A stretch of DNA of 31,847 nucleotides from CAUZJO01 sp963580245. GTDB lineage: Bacteria; Sumerlaeota; Sumerlaeia; MVZB01. The stretch spans positions 1 through 31,847 of the forward strand of contig CAUZJO010000042.1 of NCBI GenBank assembly GCA_963580245.1, given 5' to 3'. The notes under the pieces are model-generated. The model was given only the letters and a program-made list of their open reading frames with translations. It made no database searches and had not been told where the DNA came from. Of the stretch, positions 1-8,239 are shown piece after piece (positions within the stretch are counted from its first letter, which is position 1; the number at the start of each line of letters is the position of its first letter). A program made the translations under genes and the position numbers.

Positions 1-149
1 GTTTCATGGCGCCAACTTTGGCAAGGTTTCGGCGGCGACTGACCGCTTTTGTTGCAAAACTATACACCACCCACCAGCGTTTTGATCCCATTGTTGTTGG
101 GCAAGGGGTCTTTTTCAGGATCGACTACTTTATATATAAGATATTCTGC

Positions 150-322
150 TCTCGTCCGTGAGAACCGGGCAAATCCATGTCCTCAGCGTTTGATTTCGGT
201 TTATTGATTCAAAGGAGCACTGATTCCGTGGCTTTCGCGGACGCCCGCTACCAACCCCCCCATGTAGATTATGGCCCTTATCAGCGAGAATCTGGCAAAT
301 CCGCGTTATCCACGTCCTATTC
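150..322. repeat. Degenerate two-copy dispersed-type repeat
   Basis: Two similar segments lie at about 150-186 and 278-322. Both contain a GAGAA-like core followed by GGCAAATCC, then an A/CGTCCT block; the second copy has about eight extra bases (GCGTTATC) between them. About 90 bp of unrelated sequence separates the copies. This type of phrase recurs between genes in some environmental bacterial genomes (general impression, not checked). The rest of 1-331 shows no convincing gene: a 73-codon minus-strand frame at 130-351 is made mostly of this repeat and overlaps the end of plsX. Confidence 0.35.
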
Positions 323-331
323 TTCATCCAT

Positions 332-1333
332 TCAATACGGCCGTTCCCCATTCTCGCTCAGGGCCTGCATGATCTTGCCGTTGATCTCGCGGCGGGCGCA
401 GTCGCCCGCCATGGCGACGGCGTTCTTGATGGCTTGCGAGCCCGAAGAGCCGTGGCTGACGATGCACACGCCGTTGACGCCCAATAGCGGCGCTCCTCCA
501 TATTCCGAGGCGTCCATTTGATCGCGGAAACCACGCAGCGTCGACATGACCGGTATCGCGCTCAGGGTGGTCAGCAGGTTCTTCTTGAGTGCCTGCTTCA
601 TATAACGCCCGTAAAACTTGATCATCCCCTCGCCGAACTTGAGCACCACGTTACCCACAAACCCGTCGCAAACGATCACGTCGACCCGCCCGCTGAACAA
701 GTCGTCGCCCTCGATGTTGCCGATGAAGTTCAACTCGCTTTCGGCCAGCAGCCGGAAGGCGTTCTGGACCAGATCGTTGCCCTTGCCGTCTTCCGAGCCG
801 ATATTGAGCAGGCCCACCCGCGGCGAGCGGCGTCCGATGATCTCATGGGCATAAATCGAGCCCATGACGGCGAAATCGTAGAGGTGGCGCGGTTTGCAGT
901 CGATATTGGCCCCGACGTCGAGCAGGACGACCGGGTGGTGCGGGATCGGGATCACCGTGGCCAGCGAGGGGCGCGAGACCCCGGGCAACGGTCGCCAACG
1001 AGTGACCGTCATGGCCAGCGTGGCCCCCGTGTTGCCCGCCGAGACGATCGCGTCGGCACTGCCCCCCTTGACCAGCTCGGCGGCCACGGCCAGCGAGGAG
1101 TTCTTCTTGCGCAAAGACGCCTTGGGCGCCTCGTCCATCCCGACCACCGTATCGGCGTGGACGATCGAGAGCCTGGGATGGAGGGCTCGTTCGCGGTTGA
1201 GGATGTTTTGCAGTGTTTCGGCGTCGCCGACCAGGATGACCTGGTGGCGTGATTGTTCGACGGCCTCGAAGGCCCCCTTGACCAGCGGTTCGGGGCCGAA
1301 GTCGCCCCCCATGGCATCCAGCGCGATCCGCAT
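332..1333 (-). CDS. plsX: Phosphate acyltransferase PlsX
   Basis: PlsX converts acyl-ACP and phosphate to acyl-phosphate, the acyl donor for PlsY in the first step of phospholipid synthesis at the cytoplasmic membrane. The 333-residue length is normal for the family. The N-terminus MRIALDAMGGDFGPEP is the family signature, followed by GMDEAPKASLRKK near residue 65, GNTGATLA near 100, the glycine-rich GLLNIGSEDGKGN near 175 and CDGFVGNVVLK near 220. It lies 26 bp downstream of rpmF on the same strand, the usual rpmF-plsX order. The fabH gene that often follows is not present in the 331 bases left before the window edge. No defect is visible. Confidence 0.96.
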   Translation of the reverse strand: MRIALDAMGGDFGPEPLVKGAFEAVEQSRHQVILVGDAETLQNILNRERALHPRLSIVHADTVVGMDEAPKASLRKKNSSLAVAAELVKGGSADAIVSAGNTGATLAMTVTRWRPLPGVSRPSLATVIPIPHHPVVLLDVGANIDCKPRHLYDFAVMGSIYAHEIIGRRSPRVGLLNIGSEDGKGNDLVQNAFRLLAESELNFIGNIEGDDLFSGRVDVIVCDGFVGNVVLKFGEGMIKFYGRYMKQALKKNLLTTLSAIPVMSTLRGFRDQMDASEYGGAPLLGVNGVCIVSHGSSGSQAIKNAVAMAGDCARREINGKIMQALSENGERPY

Positions 1334-1359
1334 GGTCGGCTCCCGCCCCTTCTCGGCGC

Positions 1360-1542
1360 TTAGGACGTCACGGTCGCGCGATACTCGCGGCCATTATACG
1401 TCCCGCACCCCGGACAGACCTGGTGGGGTCGGCGCGTCGCCCCGCAGTGTTTGCACTTGACCACCGTGACGGCTTGCAGCTTCTTATGGGTGCGCCCCCG
1501 ATCGCGGCGCGATCGGCAACGTCGTCTCTTGGGAACCGGCAT
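1360..1542 (-). CDS. rpmF: 50S ribosomal protein L32
   Basis: Ribosomal protein L32 of the large subunit, 60 residues. It begins MPVPKRRR, as L32 does, and carries two zinc-binding pairs, CKHC near residue 30 and CPGC near residue 45, so this is the zinc-containing (C+) form. It directly precedes plsX and is probably cotranscribed with it. The DUF177/YceD gene that commonly precedes rpmF is not visible in the 267 bp upstream (1543-1809), which hold no supported gene. The rpmF promoter is presumably there, but no box could be assigned confidently. Confidence 0.95.
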   Translation of the reverse strand: MPVPKRRRCRSRRDRGRTHKKLQAVTVVKCKHCGATRRPHQVCPGCGTYNGREYRATVTS

Positions 1543-1809
1543 CGGTCCTTACTCCTTCCAAACCGTGAGCGATGAATCGCCCCTTCGCGTGCTGGTCATG
1601 ATGTTCCAATTTCAGACCAGGGCGCGGGGCCTTGTATCAACCAAGGTCGCGTCCACCACATGTGGGGCCAACCGCCCACGGGGTCTCGCGCAGCCTCCGA
1701 GCCTACCCATGCTACGTTGTTCGGCGGGGTTGTCAATCAATTACGCGCCCCAGGCTCGCCACGGGTGGGCTCCCGATCCAGCCCAGGTCGGCCAGGCTGA
1801 TTTATCCGG

Positions 1810-3492
1810 TTACGAGAAGCGGAGGCGGCATCCGGGGAGGGCCTCTTGCAATTGGGCGATGCCGTCCCGGCTGACCAGGGTTTGGTTGAGATTGATCTCA
1901 CGGATCGAGGTCAGTTTGGCGAGGTATCGCAGGCCGGCGTCGGTGATCCTCGTCCCGGACAAGATCAGCGTCTGGAGCGAGGGCAGCGAGTCGAGCGCCC
2001 CCAGACCGGCGTCGGTGATCCGCGTATCACTCAGATTCAGCGTCTTCAACGAGCGCAGGCCCTGCAGGTGCTCGAGTCCGGCGTCGGTGATCCGCGTGTC
2101 CCACAGATCGAGCGATTCAAGGGCTGTGAGCCCTTTGAGATGGGCCAACCCCTCATCGGTGACCTGGCTGTTCGCCAGAAAGAGCGACGTTTGTTGGTCC
2201 AGGTCTCGCATTTTGAGCAGATCCGCGTCCATGATCTCGTACGATTCCTTGGCGATCTTGGGCTTCTTCTTCTCACGGAAGCGACGCGCAAGCGCATAGA
2301 GCGCGAGCAGGAGCAAGCCCAGCAGGAACGGCCAGATCGCTCGGGCGCCGGGGGACGGGGTCTCGCGCGGGATCACGCGCTCGGGCGGATCGGCGGAGCG
2401 GGGCCGTTGCACATACTCTTCAAGCCCGGCGGGAGACTCGCCGAGCGTGCCGGTCGTCACCTCCGCGGGCGTTTGCGGGGGCTGAGCCTGGGGCCGAGGG
2501 GGCGCAGGGGTGGCCGAGGACGACGGCGGCTGGGTACTCGGCGGCAGATCCTTTCCGGCCACGCCTCCCCTTTGTCCCCCTTCGTGGTCGGAACCTCGTC
2601 CCCCCGGTCCCCCGCCAGATTCCCCCGAACGCTGCCCCGAGGACCCGCCGCCCCGACTCGAGTCGGCCGGCGATGGAGGGCTTGCGGGGCCGCCGCCGCC
2701 TTGGGACGCAAGGACCGCGGCGCGCGGCCCGGCCGCATGGGGGGCGCCCACGCGCGTCTGGATGATATTGCCGAAGCTGACCGTCCCGTTGGTCGGGTCG
2801 TAGGGGACATCGAAACTGAAACCCCAGGGCGAGTGATTCGGCTCCTTGAGCGGGCTGCCGGGGTCGCCGGGGGCCGTGAAGTCGTCTTTCCCGTGCCACA
2901 CGATCCCGTCCGGACCCGCCGACCAGATCACCCAGGCCGGCTTCTGACCGCCCCCGTACTTGGCGAACGCGCCCCGATTGGCCCCCTCGCCACCGACCGC
3001 GACAAGTGACACGGTGATCCCGTTCGCGTTCAGTCCCTCCCACTGGACCGGTTCGAGGATCTGGTAGTAGCTGTACTGCGGGATTTGTTCGGCGAGATCG
3101 GGGAAGAAGAAATCGTAGACGAAGCCCCGCTGATCACGGAAAGGGTCCGGCGGGTTGGACGTGATGTAGGCGATCGGGGTCGTGATCTCGACCGGGGTGA
3201 CATTATAGCCGCTGGCCGGGTAGGCCGCCTCGGAGGGGCCTGAAGCATCGGATAGAGGAATCCGCCGATTCGGGGGGTATCGGTCGTTGTCGACGTAATA
3301 GGTCTCCAGGCCGGTGACGATGACCTGCATATCGGCCTTGGCCCGGCTGACCTTGGTGCGCACCTGAGCGGTCGAGAAATTGACGATCGCGATGGAGCTA
3401 AGGATCGAGACGATCGCGATAACGACCAGGATTTCCAGTAGGGTGAAGCCTCGTCTGGCCAGATCCGTCATCGATGGTCTCTTTCCCATCAC
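1810..3492 (-). CDS. Prepilin-type protein fused to a membrane helix and LRR domain
   Basis: One 560-codon frame with four parts. Residues 1-45 are a class III prepilin leader and helix: ARRG then FTLLEILVV, cleavage expected after G15, glutamate at mature position +5 (E20). Residues 45-265 form a GspG/pseudopilin-like head with a Tyr/Asp-rich YYVDNDRYPPN stretch. Residues 266-380 are a Gly/Ser/Pro-rich linker. A second hydrophobic helix at about 384-403 is followed by RRFREKKKPK, and then come about four to five LRR repeats of the type L..T.ITDAGL..L. Positive charges after helix 2 suggest a cytoplasmic LRR (inference). The frame opens with GTG; an ATG at codon 8 would give a more typical short leader (MTDLARRG). 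Function unknown; assembly into a pilus is doubtful with a second anchor. Confidence 0.85.
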   Translation of the reverse strand: MMGKRPSMTDLARRGFTLLEILVVIAIVSILSSIAIVNFSTAQVRTKVSRAKADMQVIVTGLETYYVDNDRYPPNRRIPLSDASGPSEAAYPASGYNVTPVEITTPIAYITSNPPDPFRDQRGFVYDFFFPDLAEQIPQYSYYQILEPVQWEGLNANGITVSLVAVGGEGANRGAFAKYGGGQKPAWVIWSAGPDGIVWHGKDDFTAPGDPGSPLKEPNHSPWGFSFDVPYDPTNGTVSFGNIIQTRVGAPHAAGPRAAVLASQGGGGPASPPSPADSSRGGGSSGQRSGESGGGPGGRGSDHEGGQRGGVAGKDLPPSTQPPSSSATPAPPRPQAQPPQTPAEVTTGTLGESPAGLEEYVQRPRSADPPERVIPRETPSPGARAIWPFLLGLLLLALYALARRFREKKKPKIAKESYEIMDADLLKMRDLDQQTSLFLANSQVTDEGLAHLKGLTALESLDLWDTRITDAGLEHLQGLRSLKTLNLSDTRITDAGLGALDSLPSLQTLILSGTRITDAGLRYLAKLTSIREINLNQTLVSRDGIAQLQEALPGCRLRFS

Positions 3493-3527
3493 CGGCCACC
3501 AAGCGCAACACCCAGTTCATGCGTCCA

Positions 3528-3761
3528 TCAGATGGTATCGACGGCGAGAGCCATGGCTCGAAACGACCCGAGCGGGTAAACCTTGATCAGTTCTTCGCCG
3601 ACCACGATGCCGACCCGCCCTCCCCCCGTCCGAATCGTCAACGCATCCAGTATATGGACTCCTCCCAACCCGGGCACTCGAAAATCGGGCCCGGATTCAC
3701 GGTTTATCGCGGGGCAGGCGACAGCCCGCCTGTTGGCGCTTGAATAGTTCATCCGAATCAA
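3528..3761 (-). CDS. Possible small hypothetical protein
   Basis: A 77-codon frame in the 5' region of the prepilin-LRR gene, same strand, ending 35 bp before it. Its second half has the codon use of real genes here (GTC, GGC, ATC, CTG, AAG), reading GRVGIVVGEELIKVYPLG, which looks like folded protein rather than antisense noise. The first 20 codons look less coding, so the true start could be internal or the gene could be a C-terminal remnant. No family is recognised and no strong ribosome binding site is evident. Confidence 0.35.
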   Translation of the reverse strand: MIRMNYSSANRRAVACPAINRESGPDFRVPGLGGVHILDALTIRTGGGRVGIVVGEELIKVYPLGSFRAMALAVDTI

Positions 3762-3797
3762 TTAACATGATTCCTGAACGGTGACTGCGCCCTACAA

Positions 3798-3803
3798 GGG
3801 AGG
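3798..3803 (+). promoter_or_regulatory. Ribosome binding site of the leuC-like gene
   Basis: GGGAGG ends 10 bases before the ATG at 3814 and 4 bases before an in-frame GTG at 3808. It decides against the upstream in-frame GTG at 3781 and supports the start MGMTMTEKI, which matches the usual beginning of this family. Confidence 0.6.
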
Positions 3804-3813
3804 TCTTGTGGCG

Positions 3814-5187
3814 ATGGGCATGACGATGACGGAAAAGATTCTGGCGCGGGCGGCGGGGCGCGAGGCGGTCGCCGCGGGGGATAACGTGTGGATCCAGGTC
3901 GATACCCTGATGACGCACGATGTCTGCGGGCCGGGGACGATTGCGATTTTTAAGGAGCGGTTCGGGGCGGACGCCCGCGTCTGGGATCCCGACCGTGTCG
4001 TCATCATCCCCGATCACTACATTTTCACCGCCAACCCCCAGGCCCATCGCAATATCGACATCCTGCGCGATTTCGTCCGCGAGCAGGGGATCAAGTATTA
4101 CTACGACCCCGATTTCGTGAAGGCCGAGGGGATGCCCTCGCCCTACGGCGACCCGTCCAAGACCCGCTACAAGGGGGTCTGTCACACCGCCCTGGCCGAG
4201 GAGGGCCACAACCGGCCCGGCGAGGTCCTGTTCGGCACCGACAGCCACACCTGCACCTCGGGCGCGTTCAACATGTTCGCCTCGGGCGTGGGCAACACCG
4301 ACGCCAGCTTCATCCTGGGCACCGGCAAGACGTGGGTCAAGGTCCCCCCGACGATGCGGTTCGTCTTCGAGGGCGCGTTGCCCGAATATCTCATGGCCAA
4401 GGACCTGATCCTGGCCGTCATCGGCGAGATCGGCGTGGCCGGCGCCACCTACCGCGCCATGCAATTCGATGGCGATGGCGTCCTGTCGCTCAGCATCGAG
4501 GAACGCATGACGCTGACCAACATGGCCATCGAGGCCGGCGGGAAGAACGGCGTCATCGAATGCGACGAGGTCACCGAGGCTTACGTGCGCGAGCGCACCG
4601 GGCGCGCCGGCACGCGCGTCGAATATACCCCGGTGGCTCCCGATCGCGACGCCGAGTATTTCTACGAGAAGGTCTTCAACATCGCCCAGATCGAGCCGAT
4701 GGTCGCCAAACCGCACTCGCCCGACAACAAGGCGTTCGTCAGCGAGGTGGCCGGCACGCCCGTCACGCGCGCCTACATCGGCTCGTGCACCGGTGGCAAG
4801 ATTAATGACTTCATCGCGGCGGCGGGCATCATCAAGGGTCATGAAGTGCGCGTCCCGACGTTCATCGTCCCCTCGACGACCGAGGTCGACGCCGACCTGG
4901 ACCGTGTCAAGTTGGGTGGCAAGACAATCCGTGGCATTTTCGAGGACGCCGGCTGCCAGATCGGGCCGGCCTCGTGCATGGCCTGCTTGGGCGGCCCCGC
5001 CGACACGTTCGGGCGGCTGAACTCGGCCGAGGAGGTCTGCATCTCGGCCACCAATCGCAACTTCCCCGGCCGCATGGGCCACAAGCGCAGCCAGGTCTAC
5101 CTCGCCAGCCCCCTGACCGTCGCCGCCAGTGCCATTCGTGGCCAGATCACCGACCCGCGCGATGTGATGGTTGGCGCGGGGGTGTGA
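3814..5187 (+). CDS. leuC: 3-isopropylmalate dehydratase large subunit family (LeuC/HacA)
   Basis: Aconitase-superfamily large subunit, 457 residues from the ATG at 3814. It would isomerise 2- to 3-isopropylmalate (leucine synthesis) or a homologous substrate using a [4Fe-4S] cluster. Cluster cysteines are C325 in GSCTGGKIND and C388/C391 in SCMACLGG. Other family signatures are THDVCGPG near residue 35, DSHTCTSGA near 145 and TNRNFPGRMGH near 412. The small subunit LeuD, needed for activity in two-part enzymes, is not next to it: the following gene is a macro-domain protein on the other strand. Substrate could therefore be isopropylmalate, homocitrate or a related hydroxyacid; family membership is certain, the exact reaction is not. 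Confidence 0.9.
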   Translation: MGMTMTEKILARAAGREAVAAGDNVWIQVDTLMTHDVCGPGTIAIFKERFGADARVWDPDRVVIIPDHYIFTANPQAHRNIDILRDFVREQGIKYYYDPDFVKAEGMPSPYGDPSKTRYKGVCHTALAEEGHNRPGEVLFGTDSHTCTSGAFNMFASGVGNTDASFILGTGKTWVKVPPTMRFVFEGALPEYLMAKDLILAVIGEIGVAGATYRAMQFDGDGVLSLSIEERMTLTNMAIEAGGKNGVIECDEVTEAYVRERTGRAGTRVEYTPVAPDRDAEYFYEKVFNIAQIEPMVAKPHSPDNKAFVSEVAGTPVTRAYIGSCTGGKINDFIAAAGIIKGHEVRVPTFIVPSTTEVDADLDRVKLGGKTIRGIFEDAGCQIGPASCMACLGGPADTFGRLNSAEEVCISATNRNFPGRMGHKRSQVYLASPLTVAASAIRGQITDPRDVMVGAGV

Positions 5188-5211
5188 TGGTCGAGTATCG
5201 GCTCGATCATC
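5186..5211. terminator. Bidirectional hairpin between convergent genes
   Basis: A 10-bp stem with one G-T wobble (GATGGTCGAG with CTCGATCATC) and a six-base loop, followed on the plus strand by TTCTT. It overlaps the stop codon of the leuC-like gene and lies 12 bases beyond the macro-domain stop, so it could terminate both transcripts. The U-tract is short. Confidence 0.55.
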
Positions 5212-5223
5212 TTCTTACAGAAG

Positions 5224-5751
5224 TTAATCGTCCGGCCGTTGGTCTAAGCTTTCCTGATAAGCCCCGTGAATCTCCCGCCCAAAAGACACGAACGTGACCT
5301 CCCGGAGGCTGGATGCGCGTTCCAGGAAACGCCGCGCTTCGGTCACGGCGATCCGGCAGGCTTCGGGGATCGGGTAGCCGTAGACGCCGCAACTGATCGC
5401 GGGGAAGGCGATGGTCTGGAGGCCGTGCTGGGTCGCTAGGGCCAAGCTCGTGCGGTAGCAGGAGGCCAACAGATCCGGCTCATTGCGGCCGCCGCCGTGC
5501 CAGACGGGGCCGACGGTATGGATGACGTGGCGGGCGGGCAGGTTGTGGCCGGCGGTGATCTTGGCCTGGCCGGTCTCGCAGCCGCCCAGCTTGCGACACT
5601 CCTCGATCAGGCCGAGCCCGGCGGCGCGGTGGATCGCCCCGTCCACGCCGCCCCCGCCGAGCAGCGAGCTGTTGGCGGCGTTGACGATGGCGTCGACCTC
5701 CAGCCGCGTAATATCACCCTGAATCAGCTTGATCCGGTCTTCGGTTTGCAT
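5224..5751 (-). CDS. Macro-domain protein, O-acetyl-ADP-ribose deacetylase type
   Basis: A 175-residue stand-alone macro domain of the YmdB/MacroD type, which binds ADP-ribose and hydrolyses O-acetyl-ADP-ribose or mono-ADP-ribosylated residues. Signatures are IQGDIT near residue 10, the ADP-ribose-binding VNAANSSLLGGGGVDGAIH at about 23-41, HTVGPVW near 78 and AFPAISCGVYGYP near 114. The asparagine, aspartate and GGGG loop expected for the MacroD class are all present. It converges with the leuC-like gene and has no partner that suggests a specific substrate; no DarT-like toxin is adjacent, so a DarTG module is not supported. Start is the ATG of MQTEDRIKL. Confidence 0.93.
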   Translation of the reverse strand: MQTEDRIKLIQGDITRLEVDAIVNAANSSLLGGGGVDGAIHRAAGLGLIEECRKLGGCETGQAKITAGHNLPARHVIHTVGPVWHGGGRNEPDLLASCYRTSLALATQHGLQTIAFPAISCGVYGYPIPEACRIAVTEARRFLERASSLREVTFVSFGREIHGAYQESLDQRPDD

Positions 5752-5889
5752 TTTTTTGCATCCATTGGATCCCGCCCGGAAATTGCCGTTTAGCGAATAC
5801 CAATATATAAACGAAAAGGGAGTGAGGGACGATAAGGGAACGGACTAGATTTTGGGTTGAAATAAGACCCACTTCATGGTGCCCCAATT

Positions 5890-7666
5890 TTGGACGCTCA
5901 AGCAATCAAGATCGTTGCGGCCGACGACGACCTGACCACGTTCGGCGTGATCGAGCATGCCCTCGGCGAAGAAGGCTTCGACCTGACACTGGCCGAAGAT
6001 GGTTTGCAGGCCATCGAGCAGATCACCAACAACACCGAAGTCTTGCTGCTCGACATCTGCATGCCCAACATGGACGGCCACGAGTGCCTGCGCCGGGTCC
6101 ACGCCGAGTTTCCCCTATCTCCAGATCATCATGATTACGGTCAGTTAGGAGATTAGCGACGCGGTCGCGGCGATGAAACAGGGGGCTTTCGACTACGTCA
6201 CCAAACCGATCGACCCCGAACCACTGATCGCCCTGGTCCGGCAGGCGGTACAACGCGGCCGCGAAAAAGCGGAACTGGCGATGACCCGGCAGCGCCTGGA
6301 GGAGACCGAGCTTCGCAAGCGGGCGATCCTGGAGGGCTCGTTGGATACGATCATCTCGATCGACGAGAAGGGGCGGATCATTGAGTTCAATCCGGCGGCC
6401 GAGATGACGCTGGGCTACCCCAAGGAGGACTTGCTCGGCGAGCTGATCGTCGATCGCATCTTTCCACCCTCGTCGCGCGAAAGATATCGCGGGGCGATTC
6501 AACAGTTTATCGAGTCGCGCGAGGAAGGTTCCCGGCTGGGCAAGCGGCATGAAACGACCCTGATGAGGGCCGACGGCTCGCAATTCCCCGCCGAGCTTGC
6601 CTTTGTTCCCATTCGGCTCGACGGCCTGCAGGTCTTCACGGTCTTCCTGCGCGATATCACCGACCGTAAACGCAACCAAGAGACCATCGCCCGCGCCAAT
6701 GTCCGCATGCGCGCGGACCTGGAAGCGGCGGCCAAGATCCAAAACTCGCTCCTTCCCCACCGCTTGCCCACGACCCGGCGCGTCGAGATCGCCTGGGAAT
6801 TCCACCCTTGCCAGGAACTGGCCGGCGACCATCTGGACGTGGTGCGACTCGATTATGACCATTTAGGCATCTATCTGCTCGATGTCAGCGGCCACGGGGT
6901 GTCGGCCGCCCTGCTCTCGGTGACACTGACCCATCTGCTGGCCTCCCATCCCGGCCAATCGCTGCTGGTCGAGGATGAGGGCGGTCCGAATCCCTCCTGG
7001 CTCTCGCCCGCCGAGCTCTTCCAACAGCTCAACCAGTGCTTTCAGCTCACCGAGAACGTGGGCCGTCAATACTTCACGATCACGTACGGCGTGCTGAACC
7101 AAAACACGGGCAAATTAAGGCTGGCTCAGGCGGGTCACCCCTACGCGATCCTCTAACGCGATGGCCAACCCGTGGAGTTTCTGGAGGAGGGCGGATTGGC
7201 GATCGGCTTTACGCGCGACGCGAAGTACGAGGACATGGAGCTCACGCTCTCTCCCGGCGACCGTTTGGTCCTGTATAGCGACGGCATCCTGGAGACGGTC
7301 AACGGCGAGGGAGAACCCTTCGGCCTGGACCGGTTGCGGGTGGCCGTCGATCGACACCGGGATAAACCCTTGTCCACGAGCCTGAAGGAGCTGTTGCTAA
7401 GCGTCGACCAGTGGCGCGGCCGCGCCGAACCCGACGACGACGTTTCGATCTTGGCCCTGGAGTGGAAGGATAAGGCTCCAGGTGAGGACTCAATCCGGCC
7501 CGGGGACCGATTCCGGCGAGGGATTTGGATAGGCCCCAGGCTGGGCCACTCCCGGTGGGCCCCTGGCGCGGCTGAACTTCGCGTTCGGCCCCCCACTCTC
7601 CAGCCAACAAGTCCCATTTCTGAATCACACCCTCAGGCTGTTTTTTTGGGTATTGACGGCGCGTAG
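5890..7666 (+). pseudogene. Broken receiver-PAS-SpoIIE phosphatase response regulator
   Basis: Read through its lesions this encodes a receiver (VAADDDLTT; phospho-Asp in LLLDICMPNMDG; Lys in VTKPID), a PAS domain from about 6320 to 6670 (GRIIEFNPAAE, ending FLRDITDRK) and a SpoIIE/PP2C phosphatase (AAAKIQNSLLPH, LAGDHLDV, LLDVSGHGVSAALL, GDRLVLYSDG, DDVSIL). Such proteins dephosphorylate anti-sigma-factor antagonists. Three lesions: a +1 shift at the C run 6112-6115, a TAG at 6146-6148 in the restored frame where Gly is usual, and a TAA at 7154-7156 between YAIL and RDGQPVEF. After the phosphatase fold (about 7465) the frame runs on to 7666 with uncharacteristic sequence. Start is a TTG at 5890 without a clear ribosome binding site. 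Possible sequencing error for the C-run shift; two further stops argue for decay. Confidence 0.85.
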
Positions 7667-7809
7667 GGCTTCCGATTACCATCCGTGTGCCTAACCTTCG
7701 CATTGCTACCCTCCGGCACGATCGATTGGCAATGGCAAAATGGGACCCGAGGAGGAATCGCACGGTTGCGTGCGGGTTCGTCGGGCGCAGAACTGAACGG
7801 AGAATCGCT

Positions 7810-8145
7810 ATGAACATATACGTGGGAAATCTCTCCTACCAAACAAGCGAGGGCGATCTGCAAACCGCTTTCGGAACTCACGGAGAGGTTTCTTCGGTGG
7901 CCATCATCGCCGACGGAGAAACGGGCCGGTCCAAGGGATTCGGCTTCGTCGAGATGTCCGATGACAACGCGGGCAAAGAGGCAATCAGCGCCTTGGATGG
8001 CACCGAACTGGATGGACGGCAGATCAAGGTAAACGAGGCTCGTCCCCGAGCCGAGCGCGGCGGTGGCGGCGGCTCTCGACCTCGCGGAGGCGGCGGCGGC
8101 GGTGGCGGCGGCGGCGGTGGCGGCGGTGGTCGAAAACGCTGGTAA
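7810..8145 (+). CDS. Glycine-rich RRM RNA-binding protein
   Basis: A 111-residue single RNA-recognition-motif protein of the bacterial/cyanobacterial Rbp type. RNP2 is NIYVGNLSY at residues 2-10 and RNP1 is KGFGFVEM near 45, both with the aromatic residues that stack on RNA. The C-terminus is a low-complexity Gly/Arg tail with about 15 consecutive glycines ending GRKRW. The start is the ATG at 7810, with GGAG seven bases upstream (7799-7802); the frame is open earlier but lacks RRM similarity there. Likely an RNA chaperone or post-transcriptional regulator. It is monocistronic and followed by a hairpin. Confidence 0.93.
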   Translation: MNIYVGNLSYQTSEGDLQTAFGTHGEVSSVAIIADGETGRSKGFGFVEMSDDNAGKEAISALDGTELDGRQIKVNEARPRAERGGGGGSRPRGGGGGGGGGGGGGGGRKRW

Positions 8146-8190
8146 CGTACTTACGTCGTGAGCGAATGCTCACGATGAACTTCTGAATTA

Positions 8191-8239
8191 GCGAAGCGGG
8201 GGACGGAACCGGGGAGGGTGGTTCCGGTCCCCGTTTCGC
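8191..8239 (+). terminator. Hairpin downstream of the RRM gene
   Basis: Two 20-base arms (8191-8210 and 8220-8239) are inverted copies with about two mismatches, closing a nine-base loop: GCGAAGCGGGGGACGGAACC pairs with GGTTCCGGTCCCCGTTTCGC. No clean T-run follows immediately, though an AT-rich stretch with TTTCTCTTT starts about ten bases on. It is probably a terminator or 3'-end stabiliser for the RRM mRNA. Confidence 0.6.

Noticed and set aside
130..351. 73-codon minus-strand frame overlapping the end of plsX
   Set aside because: It consists largely of the degenerate repeat and runs into plsX in another frame.
1543..1809. DUF177/YceD gene expected before rpmF
   Set aside because: No minus-strand frame of useful length or similarity is present in this gap.
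3697..5082. A 461-codon open frame antisense to the leuC-like gene
   Set aside because: It is a composition shadow of a clearly conserved gene; it shows no family signature and no ribosome binding site.
5224..5751. DarTG toxin-antitoxin module around the macro domain
   Set aside because: No DarT-like ADP-ribosyltransferase is adjacent; the neighbours are a LeuC-like enzyme and a broken phosphatase.
8065..8140. Short direct repeat array that might suggest CRISPR
   Set aside because: It is a trinucleotide glycine-codon tract inside the RRM gene with no spacers.
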